A stretch of DNA of 64,000 nucleotides from Pohlia nutans. Lineage: Eukaryota > Streptophyta > Bryopsida > Bryales > Mniaceae. The translations under genes and the position numbers were made by a program. The notes beneath the pieces were generated by a model. The model ran no database searches and had not been told where the DNA came from. It saw only the letters and a list, made by a program, of their open reading frames with translations. The stretch covers positions 12,299,501 through 12,363,500 of the forward strand of contig CM040094.1 in NCBI GenBank assembly GCA_022496805.1, read 5' to 3'. Below are positions 44,130 through 55,379 of this stretch, piece by piece. Positions within the stretch are counted from its first letter, which is position 1, and every line of letters begins with the position of its first letter.

Positions 44130-44703
44130 TTAACCCCTAAAGAACCAAAGGTGATTTTCCAAGTTCGGTCAGCTCAATATGGAATGAGTATTGATCTTCA
44201 ACTATCGAGATTTTTTGTGGTGATTCTTCTCCTTGTAACGAAGGTGGGATAGTAATTTGCGTACGTAGATGATGTATAGATCAAAATATATAATCATGCT
44301 AATGTGAAAAACCTAATTGCGGGAAATTGTTGAAATTTTTCATACAATGAGCTATGCATTTGATTTTTTGTACACAATGAGTTAACACCCCCATATACAC
44401 AACTGCCAAATTCATTTTACCAAATCTAATACTAAACTTTGCATTTTAGGCATTTTCAGAAAGTTTCAAACTTAGGGCAGTAAGCCAAAAAAAAAGTGCA
44501 ACCAACTTTGAAGCTTATAATTTTACTATTTGAAGAACCGTGAATGGTTGAAATTTTTTAGGTTGTAATAATTCAAGTCAGTTGAAATATCTTACGGTTG
44601 TATCGGTCAAAAAAAATTTAGATAAAAAAATATCTGTGTTTTATGAGAAGGGATACTTTTGAGTATTTGGAGAGAAACATGGTTATCGTCCTTTAGGGGT
44701 TAA
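44130..44703. mobile_element. TTAA-type MITE, 574 bp
   Basis: TTAA at 44130-44133 and 44700-44703, with ends CCCCTAAAGAACCAAAGG and CGTCCTTTAGGGG. The interior is homologous, in reverse, to the outer element at 48446-50427. This copy provides the empty site that proves the 4-bp duplication of the inner insertion there. Confidence 0.88.
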
Positions 44704-44910
44704 ATGGCCCGAAAACCACAAAAAGAACCCTTGTTCCCTAGACACTCTAATAGCCATAATCAGTGCAGTTGTAGTACACCATGTAAATAAGGTAGACGAC
44801 CTGTTTCCAATCAGGCCCCCAATCACGCAGTATAGGACGACCTATTTCCGTGAATAGGCCTGCATTATTTTTGAATTCATTTGTAAACGGTGACAAAAAC
44901 ATGTTTCTTC

Positions 44911-45472
44911 TTAACCCTTAAACGTACCAGTCCTTTCTGGAAAAGTCAAACTACAAAATTATATAGAATTTAGCCTTGAAGAATAATCAAAGTATATTTG
45001 GTAATATTTTCATGCATGAAATTAAGTGTTTCCTATAAGTCCTAAAATTTTCAGATTTTTTTGATTTAATATGACTTTTTTACAAAATTTTAAGTCAAAT
45101 ACTTCACAAATTCATTTTAATTACAAAACGACTTCAAAAAATTGATTAATTTTTGGATGAGATGCAAATCACAATGGACAATCACATGATATCATTGATA
45201 TGTTTTCCATAAAAAAAAACTAGTTAAATTTTGAAATTCGAAAAGTAAACATCCCATGTAGTGTATTCGGAGCTTGAGCTGCAAAGCTTGCAAAAGAAAT
45301 AATTTACTCAATACATGAAATTTTTTAGATTTGAAAAGTGGAGTGCAAACTAGACTTGATAAACTTCATTTTCTCTGTTGAGTGTATTAACAAAAGAAAT
45401 CATCTTCGAGATCAAAATTGGGTTTGACCAACAAACATCCAATAACTGGATGCGTGGACGTTTAGGGGTTAA
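44911..45472. mobile_element. TTAA-type MITE, 562 bp
   Basis: TTAA at 44911-44914 and 45469-45472, with ends CCCTTAAACGTACCAG and GTGGACGTTTAGGGG. It is an inverted relative of 53856-54402. Non-coding. Confidence 0.87.
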
Positions 45473-45861
45473 TATGGAATGGTTGGCTCCAAGAATGGAA
45501 ACTTGTGGCCGAGTTAGTATGATATCATGTGTTCTCGAAATCTAGTTTTATAGTTCTTGGAAATAAGTCAGCCTATATTGCGAGAACGGGTTGGAGAGAA
45601 TCTTCACTTTGAAAATTTGTAGTAAATTGAATATTGCCCCAAAATTTGTTCAAAAATATGTGACCTTCTTCAAATCTATTTCCCTACACTGCAAAATTAT
45701 TTGCCTATTGGTTACTCCACCGGAAGTATGCTGAATTGCTTAATGTGATCGGAAACGGGTCGTCTACCTTACATGTAGGATCATTTATACTGCTGTTGAC
45801 AATCGCCCTGCTCTCGCAATACCCTGGCCTGGCCAGTTCATTAGCTCCATCTGGCATTAAT
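45473..45861. other. Spacer
   Basis: No gene or clear repeat recognised. Confidence 0.4.
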
Positions 45862-45937
45862 AATACCCGGATCCAATCTTCAAAATACCCGGATCCGATC
45901 TTCTAAATACCCGGATCTGAATTCCAAATACCCCGAT
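45862..45937. repeat. 22-bp tandem repeat with CCCGGATC core
   Basis: Units start at 45862, 45884, 45906 and 45927, each beginning AATACCCGGATC or a close variant (the last AATACCCCGAT). Degenerate ATACC words continue to about 46070. Confidence 0.7.
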
Positions 45938-46599
45938 TTTGGTTACTTAATATCCTAGTCACGTCGACCCGATGCCCCAGTCCTTTTATTGGCGATACCC
46001 TGATACCGGCATCTCGATACCATGATCTGGCCTTCCCTATACCCTGAACCGGACTTCCTGATAACCGGGTCGCCTTCCCAAAAGCGGCGACAGCGCACAC
46101 ACGATTCCCTTGCTTCGCAGGAAACCAGAGATGGGAAGTTTGCCGTTAAGATCGATGGTTGTTGCACTGGAATCCATTGGGCGATGGCGGAGCCCTCCTG
46201 CGCTTCTTCCTGGTACGTGAAGTCTCCGACATTCCCTTTAATCGCGCTTTCGCACATCGAAGATTCTTAAGTCGGTAGATCATTGATGCTTTTGAGTTTC
46301 AGTTATTTTCTCGTGAGTTTCGGCAGTACACTTCGTTTTGAAAAATATCCATTCGGTTCTAGTGGCTTGGAAAACAATCAATTTTCGGAACTGGTGTCCT
46401 GAAGATTCCATGTTTAGAATTAGATGTCTCTGACAGGTAGGTTGAAATTATTTCTATTTAGTGGATTCTAGTTCAAATCAGGCGTGGAGATTGATTAGGT
46501 TACAGATTCTACTATGCGTTTTTTTTTTTTTTTTTTTTTTTTCTTTTGGTACAATCTTCTTAGTTTGTCGAGGTTGTTTATGATTTCATGGAGCTGTAG
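45938..46599. other. GC-richer region, possible promoter and leader of the DUF538 gene
   Basis: GC content rises at 46040-46260, as it does at the 5' ends of RABA4 and ASN. A small open frame from 46190 (MAEPSCASSW, then a possible GTACGT donor) has no known family and may be leader. A T-run at about 46519-46542 follows. Confidence 0.35.
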
Positions 46600-47060
46600 G
46601 TATCCTGTTTTTCCATTAGAACACCTAATCAAAGGAATTTTGTCCGGGTTCTTAGCGGAAGAGTTAGAGTTTTGGTGCAGGCTATTTCACTAGAACAAGT
46701 AGCCTTTGCTTTGCAGATTGTGATTTTGAATATCTTGTTGTTTGCTTTTTTTTTTTTTTTCTTTCTTCTTTTTTTTTCCTTTCCCTAGCGATGTGTATAT
46801 ACTCTAGGATATACTCACAAAGGTATTCCGTCCGGATTTTTGGCGAAAGAGTTAGGGTTTAGTGCAGGCAGTTTCACAAGTAGTCAGAACGTGATTATGA
46901 AAAATCTAGTTTTCTCGTTTTCCTCTAGTTTTTTTGTTTTCCTTTATCTTTAGACCGAGGTGTATAGACTCTAGAATTCCGTCCGGATTCTTGGCGGAAG
47001 AGTTAGGGTTCAGTGTAGCCAATTTCACTAGAAACATGATTTTGAAATTCTCGCTGTGTA
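46600..47060 (+). repeat. Degenerate tandem repeat upstream of the DUF538 gene
   Basis: The block TTCCGTCCGGATTCTTGGCG followed by GAAGAGTTAGGGTT and CAATTTCACTAGAA recurs three times (about 46637, 46829 and 46977), spaced 150-190 bases. Each is preceded by a T-rich run and a TATAGACTCTAGA-like word. It probably lies in a leader intron of the DUF538 gene. Confidence 0.65.
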
Positions 47061-47445
47061 GTTTTTCTTACTTTTTCCTACTACCTATAGACCCTAGATA
47101 TTGTTTATGTGTGATCATAGTCGTGTGCGTGCATCATGTTGAAAGGTCCTGTTCCTTGTAACGCCAGTACCTGTTATATGTCATTTCAATTTACTAAAAG
47201 CTTTGGCATACTCAGAATTTTGCTACCTGACGGCGATTAGGTCATGAAGTTTCGTAATATGTCACTGCTAGATACTAACATAGCGCATGTTTATTTCTCA
47301 CCAGGATCATGTGATGTATCTGAATTACGAGCGGGAAAAACCGAAGGCGGCCAATTACAAACTGCATTTGAATTTTAGCTGAAGTTTCAGATAAAGATCA
47401 TTTTTTAATCTCGTGGCGGAATTCGGAGTTTGCTTTCATCTGGCA

Positions 47446-47931
47446 ATGGCAATGGCAATGGTTTGTGTGTGCGTGTTGGTGACTCTCCTTTTAGCTTTCT
47501 CAAGCCACGCGCGTCCAGTCCCGGCTTCGGACGCCTCGGACGTGTATGAGAAACTGGAAACTTATGGATTCCCAGAGGGCTTATTACCTCACATTGTTAC
47601 AGGCTACACCCTAGAAGCAAATGGAAAGTTCACACTGTATCTGGAAAGCAAATGCCCTGTTCTCATTGACAACAAGTACCCTCTAGTCTACGACAAAGTG
47701 ATCACTGGAATGCTGTCGTACGGGAGGCTGCAAGGTCTGAAGGGGATCGCTGTGAAAGCGTTTTACTATTGGTGGAGCATCACTGGAATTGCTGTCAATG
47801 ACGATCACAGTCTGTATTTCGAGATTGGTATCTTGAGTGCCAGTTTTCCTCCCAGCAACTTCGACGATCCGCCCATCTGTGAAGCAAACTTGTCAATTGA
47901 GGCAGCCTTCATGGACTCAGCCTCTTCTTAA
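47446..47931 (+). CDS. DUF538 family secreted protein
   Basis: 161 codons in one exon. I start at the first ATG, 47446; the frame is open 33 bases further but only to a GTG. Residues 1 to about 22 (MAMAMVCVCVLVTLLLAFSS) form a clear signal peptide, with likely cleavage after SHA. The mature part carries the DUF538 pattern: YEKLETYGFPEGLLP, TLEANGKFTLYLESKCPV, YPLVYDKVITGMLSYGRLQ, LKGIAVKAFYYWWSI, LYFEIGILSASFPPSNFDDPPIC. Length and spacing suit the family, whose members are about 150-180 residues. DUF538 proteins are plant-specific, often stress-responsive and have been compared with lipid-binding BPI-like folds; the biochemical role is not settled. A leader intron upstream is likely but not proven. 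Confidence 0.93.
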   Translation: MAMAMVCVCVLVTLLLAFSSHARPVPASDASDVYEKLETYGFPEGLLPHIVTGYTLEANGKFTLYLESKCPVLIDNKYPLVYDKVITGMLSYGRLQGLKGIAVKAFYYWWSITGIAVNDDHSLYFEIGILSASFPPSNFDDPPICEANLSIEAAFMDSASS

Positions 47932-48445
47932 TCCGTTTATTACGGTGGCCGCAATCCTCCTGGTACGCTATTGTTTATTATTATACATTCTAGACCAGGA
48001 GGGTTATTCATATTCTCTTCATTGAGAGAACGTGCAGTGATTTTGGGGCATCTGTACATTCTAGTCTGCAGATGGATGTACACTCTGAATTTATGTGTCA
48101 GCTCCCAGCTTTGTTGTGTACTGTACAGCTTTGATACGTTATCACTATTTTGTATGAAAATACTGTTCCCAATGTCTCTGTGGCGTGTGGTGACCACTGG
48201 TTTGTTTGTTGTTGCTTCCAATGTAGCTTAGAAGCAAGCGCTTTCGGTTTTTTATACCCTTTTGTGCAGACTTTGAAACAAACTGTCCTTGGTTGCTTCA
48301 CCCACTTGACTGTCGTGACATCACAAGCAAACGGCGTTGAAGTTTGACTACGAACTGTTGATTTGCTGAACGAGATGGACCCACCGCTGCAAACAGAATA
48401 ATTTCCCATTGCAATTCTATGTGCTAAGTTCCTGGAAACATCAGA
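47932..48445. other. 3' flank of the DUF538 gene
   Basis: T-rich presumed 3' UTR to about 48230. The overlapping frames on both strands have no recognisable product. Confidence 0.4.
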
Positions 48446-50427
48446 CTAACCCGTAAAGGACCACGACTATGTTTCTCTCCAAAGACTCAAAAGCAATGTA
48501 TGGGGAGATCCGGCAGTTAGTGTACAGTACAGTGCATTCAGTCGAATGGAATTTGTCAAATTATTGGCTGAAATTCATAGTTTTAGGCTAAAATCCGAAT
48601 AAAATTAGTGATACTCGGGTGCGACCTAGGTGAAACATGGTTAATAACAGGATGGATTTTTGTCTGAAATTGGTTGTTTCTGTTAAATATTGGATTTTTT
48701 GCTGGTTTCCTTGCAAAACTCCTTGTCCAGTGCTTCAAAGTAGCCTTTGTAAGAAAAAGGCAAATAAGTTTTGATCTCATACCTTTTTAACCAATCCAAT
48801 TTGAGAATATTTCAACGAACTTGAATTTATTAGCACTTATGAAGTTTCAACCGTTCAAGATTCCTCAATAGTAAGATTATAAGCTACAAAGTTGGTTGCA
48901 CCTTTTTTTTGGCGCACTGCTTGAGTTTGAAACTTCCTGAAAAGGCCCAAAATGCAAAGTTCAATTTTAGATTTATTAACCCCTAAAGGACCGGAGTGTT
49001 TTTCCTCCAAAAACACTCCAATGCTGCCATTTTTACTCCCCCATGCAAAAAATCCAAAAGAATGTTCTTTTTTACCTTCTAACCGTAAGATCTTGTCCTT
49101 AACTATTTGAAAAACATACACAACAAATTTCGTTGATTTTGACCGCACGGATTGCAAGATAATTGCGTTTGATGGAAAAAAACACCCCAAAAAAACACAT
49201 GCCCGAAAATTTCAGATGCGTTTGACCACAGCTACATCAAAAAAACCTCACTACCGAAACTTGTCGCACTTCACTTTCACATTCTATATGATGTTACTTA
49301 GTTGTGTACCAATTCTCGTTGCGTTTGGAGATGTTTAGGATGTTGAATAACACCTTGCACTTGTTGGGGGTTTAAAAGTTTAGAAAAGACTATATGTTTC
49401 TGGAATTGCAATATTTTCGACTTTCTTTATTTAAAATACAAATCCGAGCAGTGAAACACAAGTACATTCCACCCTCTACAAAATGGCAAAAAAAAATTTG
49501 AAAAAAAATTAAATCTCCAAGTTTTAGAAGACATGTAGCACATTTTCTAAGAATTTTGGGGGTTAGGGGGGAAATAAAGGGTGGAAGAAGGGAATTGAAG
49601 TGCCAACCCATTCCAATGTTCATGACCCCACTAACTCTCAAGGTACACCGCCACGTGGCAGTCCCTCATTGGACGATTTTTATTATTTATTATTATTATT
49701 TAAAATGATTTTATTTTTCAATTTTTAAAATAATATTTTCAATTATGAAATTGAACTTTTAGTTTAAAATAGTATTTTCAATTAAAAATAATATATATAT
49801 AATTAATTTTAATTTAAAAAAGAAATATATATTTTTTTTTATGAGTTTGGAAAACGGGGTGGTTTCTGCCCCCTACAATCCACCCCATTTTCCACACACC
49901 GCCCATCTTGTTGCCCCCCCTAAAATTCAACTATTTCTCTACTGCCCCGCTGCCCTTTCTCCCGAAAAAAACACATTTCCCCTCATAACTTTCACATACG
50001 GTGTCGGAATTCAAAAAAAAAAGAATCCCCATTTTCGTGGCACATTGGGGAATCTACTATTAAATTTCCTTCAAAATTTGATTAAAAATGTGTTCACCGG
50101 AACCTACCCGATTCTCTAAATGTCCTAGTTAGGACACTTGGTCCTTTAGGGGTTAAAATGGATTTGATAGTTGTGTGTATGGAGATATTAGCTCATTGTG
50201 ATACATTCAGATGCATAGCTTATTGTATTCAAAATTTTAGGAGCTACTTGCACTTTGGTTTTTCACCTTTGCATGATTGTATCTTTTGATCTATACATCA
50301 CCTACATATGCAAATTACCATCCCGTCTTCATTACACATTGTAGAATCACCACAACAAATCTCAAAACTCAAGATCAAAAATCATTCCACTAAACTTAAA
50401 AATCAGCCTTGGTCTTTCAGAGGCTAA
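48446..50427. mobile_element. TTAA-family MITE interrupted by a second one (outer element)
   Basis: CTAA at both edges (48446-48449 and 50424-50427) as direct repeats, with ends CCCGTAAAGGACCACG and GGTCTTTCAGAGG. The arms 48446-48975 and 50157-50427 are homologous, in reverse, to 44130-44703. The element carries a 1.2-kb insertion of the same superfamily. Without it the outer element would be about 800 bp. Confidence 0.82.
48976..50156. mobile_element. TTAA-type MITE nested in another (inner element)
   Basis: TTAA at 48976-48979 and 50153-50156, with ends CCCCTAAAGGACCGGAG and CTTGGTCCTTTAGGGG. At 1.18 kb it is the longest in the window. Frames at 48855-49190 and 49390-49641 have no transposase resemblance. 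The homologous uninterrupted site at 44418-44428 reads GTAA where TTAA is duplicated here. Confidence 0.88.
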
Positions 50428-51523
50428 GCAACTAATGTTGAAAATCTCTTAGGTGCATGAGAGACTCAACATCCACGGCTAGGGCAAAACTTCACCCATT
50501 CTCATACTAATCATTTTTATTTTTTTATTTTTTTGGGGTTTTTAATTCTATGTTTGGGGTATGTGATCCCCATGTAATTTAAGGAGACCCCTATGTCCGA
50601 AAATAGGGGCAAGATTTTCTTTTGGTTTTCTTCCTCGGACAGGAGTATGTGTAGGTTTGCCTCAGTGCAGTATCCATTGCCATGCAGGAATTACATGGAA
50701 GTTCAGAAGGACAAGTTTGGCCACCAACCACGTAGTAAGTTAGTTCGAAGTGCTCTTTTCAGCCATGAGCAGGATCAAACATGCAAGGCAATGCAAAACA
50801 AGGACGGTATAAAGTGTACTAAATGTAAGACACCATACATACAGTGATCTTCAAGTGGCACAAATAGTTACATGGCACGGATAGGATAGTTTACTTTAAT
50901 CAAGCTCTAATGTAAAGTGGGTTGCTTTACATATGAAGTTGAGTTTATTTTTAAAAACCCCACTTCAACCAAATTTTAGCGCTTAAACTTGGCCTTAAGT
51001 ACTCAATATAATAAGATTATAACGAAGCCCATTTTTCCCCTGTTTAATGGCGTTGTGGTGCATTGTGGTCAATTGTGCAGGTTTTGGTGCAAAACTTGTT
51101 ATTTAAAATGCCCAAGGTGTTTTGATTTTATTTATTTATTTATTTGCTATGACTCATAGTGACGCATGCTTTTAAGTTTTAGATGGCCAATTAGTAAGGA
51201 TTTTTGGTAGCTAATTATTTTAAGGTCCAAAACCACTAATTTAGGGCAACGCCAATTTAGGGTAGGTAGCACTACTTTAGTGTATTTTAAGTTAAGATAG
51301 AGTAGAGATGCGTTAATATAGAGTAGATAGAGTTTGAATGAAGTTGTGTGGATGAAAACCAAGAATAGATGTTAATTAATTTGACTAAGAGAGACGTTGA
51401 TGTTATTTTTTTCTGTCTCTCTTTCTCTCGTGTAGACGTCAAGACTCTGTTTTTTTGAGGTACCAAATAGATTAGGAACTTGTCGACTAGGAGAATTCAA
51501 ATTGTGTTTGTAGTTGGTGATTA
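50428..51523. other. Gene-free spacer
   Basis: The frame at 50593-50847 has no recognisable family. A TTTA microsatellite lies near 51125. Nothing else found. Confidence 0.4.
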
Positions 51524-51655
51524 TACTAGAAGAAAAGAGGGACTTGTACACTGAGCATGTTCACTCAGATGTGACTAAATTCACTCGAATGTGGCCAAAT
51601 TCACTCAGAATCCCACTTGAGGCTGAGTAAACAAGTCCCTCTTTTTATTCTTGTG
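51524..51655. mobile_element. CACTA-like MITE, AAGAGGGACTTGT family
   Basis: Inverted ends TACTAGAAGAAAAGAGGGAC and GTCCCTCTTTTTATTCTTGTG, in which TACTAG is one base from CACTAG. The direct repeat TTA flanks it (51521-51523 and 51656-51658). The interior has three spaced TCACTCAGA/TCACTCGAA words. 132 bp. Confidence 0.7.
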
Positions 51656-51850
51656 TTATGAGGAGAAGCGAGGAAGTGAGCCAAGATCAGGTGACGTTAA
51701 TAGCCGGGCTTGTTGATTTGGGGGGTTTTCCTGTCGAATTGTGAGGCCGAATCTGCAGGAGGGGAGGTACTGCCGATTCTTAAACCGAATCGGCCTCCAT
51801 GGCTGATTTTGGAGTTCTCAATGGGGAACGCCTTGGCTGTTAACGCCAGG

Positions 51851-51960
51851 GAACGCGCCTCCAAGGGCGCATTCTGTTTGGGAGCACGCCCAAGGGCTTG
51901 CCCTGACGGGCTCGCCCAGGGGCTTGCTCCCAAACAGAATGCGCCCTTGGAGGCGCGTTC
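51851..51960. repeat. Perfect 36-bp GC-rich palindrome
   Basis: 51851-51886 (GAACGCGCCTCCAAGGGCGC onwards) is the exact reverse complement of 51925-51960. The inner 38 bases continue the pairing with about five mismatches down to a TGA loop, giving an almost continuous 53-bp stem. This stem, not a protein, explains the mirrored open frames on both strands here. Confidence 0.92.
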
Positions 51961-53365
51961 TCTAGTACAGAAATGGTGACAAACCACGTGGAGTTACCAC
52001 TGTAATTGTAATAGAGGGGGAACACGTCCAGACGGCGACTCTACAACAGAAGATGACCTCGATCACGACGAAGGAGACAAAAAAGACGACCCTCATGAAC
52101 AAGAACACCAACACGGCGGCAACGAGAGGGGAACCAACAGTGACGACGAGGGAGCCAATGACCATAGAGATGAGGTTGAGAGACGACACGACAATCGAGA
52201 CCAATAAGGTAGGAGCGGGGGTAGGAGCACCCAATTCTCATAGTGTACCCAATGTCAATAATTTCTAAACACGTCATTCATTTTGGAATCTAAGCACATC
52301 ATAGAGCCTTTATCGTTTGTTAACAAAAATGATAAGCTATCTATGGTTTACTTAGATTTACGTTCTACAATGACTACCATGTCTAAAAATTATCGACATT
52401 GGGTACACAGTTGGGATTGGGTGCTTCTACCTTACATGACCAATATCATGAACACGATCGATGACCTTGCCATTGCTGCATGCAACATTCACGCAGTGAT
52501 AATATGGAGGGACGGCATGATATTACAGAGGAGCTTCACCGCGGCAGACGCTTTGAGGTGTCCTTCTATTCTCTCATGTTTTTCCTCCTGTGCCTGTAAT
52601 TGAAAATTCGTCGTTTTATTGCATCTTGCTTATCAAAATTAATTGAAGAGTTGTGGCACTGTGATGTTCTTTTTTCGCATATTTGCATGGTGGGATGTTT
52701 GAGTTGTTGATTGAGTGGCAATTTTGAATGCACATTTCGATATTTTTGTGGACATACAGGAGCATTCCCTGATTTTTGCCTCAATTCTTGCTCGCTCTCA
52801 GATTTCTCTATAATTGTGGAGTGGGTGTGTTGTGTTTATGGAGGTTATGTGCTCCTGTGATTTTTAACCTAATTATTGCCCTTTATTTGCATTTGCAGTG
52901 CTCATTTTGGTTGAATGTATGTGTTGTCTTAAGTTTTTGGGGTTCATTTTGGACCTCATAGGAGCTTATTCTGCCGATTCTAGTGTGATTTTAGCACTCC
53001 ATAGTGCCCTATTTCATTAGGGATATTTTGCTGAGTTTGTCTCATTTATTAAAATGATTGGTGATTATAATAGTTTGCATAACATTCAATAGCCTTCAAG
53101 AAGGCTCCTTGTTAGTTGCATCCACCTTTATATATAGAGTGACTAGTGAATCTGTGATTGAATGAACTATTGAATCAAACAAACAATTACAAGACCCTAT
53201 TGAATTGTGACTAAGTGAGTGCTTTCAATTATTGTTCACCACGATAATCAAATAAACAATTAAACAATTACACGACACTGTTGAATTGTGATTGAGTGAG
53301 TGTTTTTGATTACTATTCACCATGGTTAATTGCGTGCTTAGTGCCACCTACCCCCCCATAGCTAC
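51961..53365. other. Gene-free spacer
   Basis: Frames at 52053-52268 (Thr-rich) and 52283-52603 have no recognisable domain. No splice-supported gene. Confidence 0.35.
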
Positions 53366-53452
53366 TGATGTGATTTGGAATATCCCACATCATTTCATTG
53401 GGGGAATGAAATCATGTGAGATATTCCACATCATCATATTAAAAGAAGGCAA
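53366..53452. repeat. Fold-back repeat, about 30-bp arms
   Basis: TGATGTGATTTGGAATATCC at the left pairs with GATATTCCACATCA at the right, with CATTTCATT/AATGAAAT next to a short GGGG loop. The arms have a few mismatches and a 4-base bulge. Possibly a very small MITE. Confidence 0.65.
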
Positions 53453-53855
53453 CAATCACAGAGGCTACTGAATGTTATGTGTATTGTTGTTATTTTTGTA
53501 TGGTTTTTTTTTTCCATTTGTTGAAAATCCTTTGTAAAACCCTATCTTTTATGTCCTTTGTTTATGCAAGGGTGCTGCCCAATTCCCTTAGCTGCCTTTC
53601 CCTTGCTCAAATTCACTTTCTATCCTCTCTTTTACCCTGTGATCCATTTCTTACAACTTCCTTTTGTTCAAAAACTTAAAAAAATAAAACCCTAATCTTA
53701 CCTATAGGTCCTTTTATTGCCCACCTTTTACTTTTATCCCATCCCTATTATTTTTTCTCCCATAGACTTTTATTGTGTCTTATTTTTAATTCAAAACCCT
53801 TATACCTACCTTTTATACTTTTCATGTGCTCCTTCGTGATCCCTAGCCCTTTTAG

Positions 53856-54402
53856 TTAACCCCTAAACGTCCAGGCATCCAGTTTCTGGACATTTGTTGG
53901 TCAAACCCAATTTTGATCTTGAAGACGGCTTTTGTTGCTAATACACCCAACTAAGAAAATGAAGTTTATTAAGTCTAGTTTGAACTCCACTTTTCAAATC
54001 TTAAAAATTCCAATTATTGAGTATTTTATTGCTTGTGCAAGCTTTGTAGCTCAAGGTTTGAATTACACTACATAGGATGTTCACCTTTCGAATTTCAAAA
54101 TTTAAATAAAAAATTTCTATGGAAAACATATCATGTGATTCTCCATTGTAATTTGTACCTTCTCCCAAAAAAATATTAATTTTTTAAAGCTTTTTTGTAA
54201 CAAAAATTATTTTTTGAAGTATTTGACTTAAAAATTTGTTAAAAAGGCCGTATTAAATCAAAAAAATCTGAAAATTTCAAGAGTGATAGGAAACATTCAA
54301 TTCCATGCATGAAAAATATTACAAAATATATTTTGATAAATCTTGAAGGCTAAATTGTGTAGTTTGACTTTCCTACAAAGGAGTGGTACGTTTAAGGGTT
54401 AA
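53856..54402. mobile_element. TTAA-type MITE, 547 bp
   Basis: TTAA at 53856-53859 and 54399-54402, with ends CCCCTAAACGTCCAGGCATC and GTGGTACGTTTAAGGG. Interior homologous to 44911-45472 in reverse. Confidence 0.87.
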
Positions 54403-54728
54403 TGTAGTTGCCATTTACCCTAGAAATGTCTATTTTCACCTTAGATACTTTTTACATAGTGCAGATTTTTTTGGCCCCGAAAACCCATGTTCTTGAATTT
54501 AGGACCTTGATTAGCCATTCTACCACTGCCTCACTGCGTTTACCATTTACCCTAGGGTTTAGGTGTGTGTTTTTGCTTGTGGAATTGCTCTAGAGGTCAA
54601 CGTCTATATTTAATAATCTGGTTTGAGGAGTCCATGCTTGGAGGCACTTAGATCATTTCATTCTCCTGGCTCATTTTTGAGGCATTGATTGTCCAGTGCG
54701 GTCAAAATTCTCAAACTTGAGTTTCAAA

Positions 54729-54948
54729 TTAACCCCTAAATGATCCGATGGAGATAGTATATACGTTGACGTATAATTGGGATTTTAAGTTGGGATCTTA
54801 GTAGCTCACTAGAATTTCATTGATCAATCTAAATTCCAATTTCTCTTTTGAACTCAAACCCATTAAAGGTGTGGATTTGTTCTAGATACAATCAAAATAT
54901 AACGTATTCTACAGGACGCAAAGGCATGTTTAAACGTTTAGGGGTTAA
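54729..54948. mobile_element. TTAA-type MITE, 220 bp
   Basis: TTAA at 54729-54732 and 54945-54948, with ends CCCCTAAATGATCCG and AAACGTTTAGGGG. It is a relative of 26382-26585 in the opposite orientation. Confidence 0.87.
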
Positions 54949-55379
54949 TGAGGTTTTCAAATAGGTAGAGTGTTTTGTAACTAAACTCAATTTAAGAAAG
55001 GGTTGTACATGAGGTTTGACTGAGTTGGAATTGGATTAAGTTGAACGATGAGGGCATCATGGAATGCAAGTGTAAATTTTCCATCCAAAGGAGACCATAA
55101 TTGCAAATTTTTCTCAGGAAAGAGACCACAGGTGAGATTTTTTTCTTGAAGATTGAAATTAACTTACTCTCCTTGGTTGAAAAATTTCGGCTTCCCTTTG
55201 AAGTGGCTCCATGAAAACCGTATTTAAAAAAAAAAAAAACAGAAAAAATAAGGGGAAGGAAACACGTACCGGACAACTACCGGTAAGTTACTAGTACCTT
55301 ACAGGTATTGCCAATTTTGACCGAATCAGTGCACGTGTACCTGACGATCGGGGAACTTCAAGGGAACATGGGGAACGCA

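Noticed and set aside
46022..46270. Small open frame upstream of the DUF538 gene
   Set aside because: No recognisable domain, and a splice from its GTACGT site to the next AG runs into a stop; more likely leader DNA.
51697..51987. Open frames on both strands at 51.7-52.0 kb with near-identical peptide ends
   Set aside because: The mirrored peptides come from the perfect 36-bp palindrome, not from two genes.
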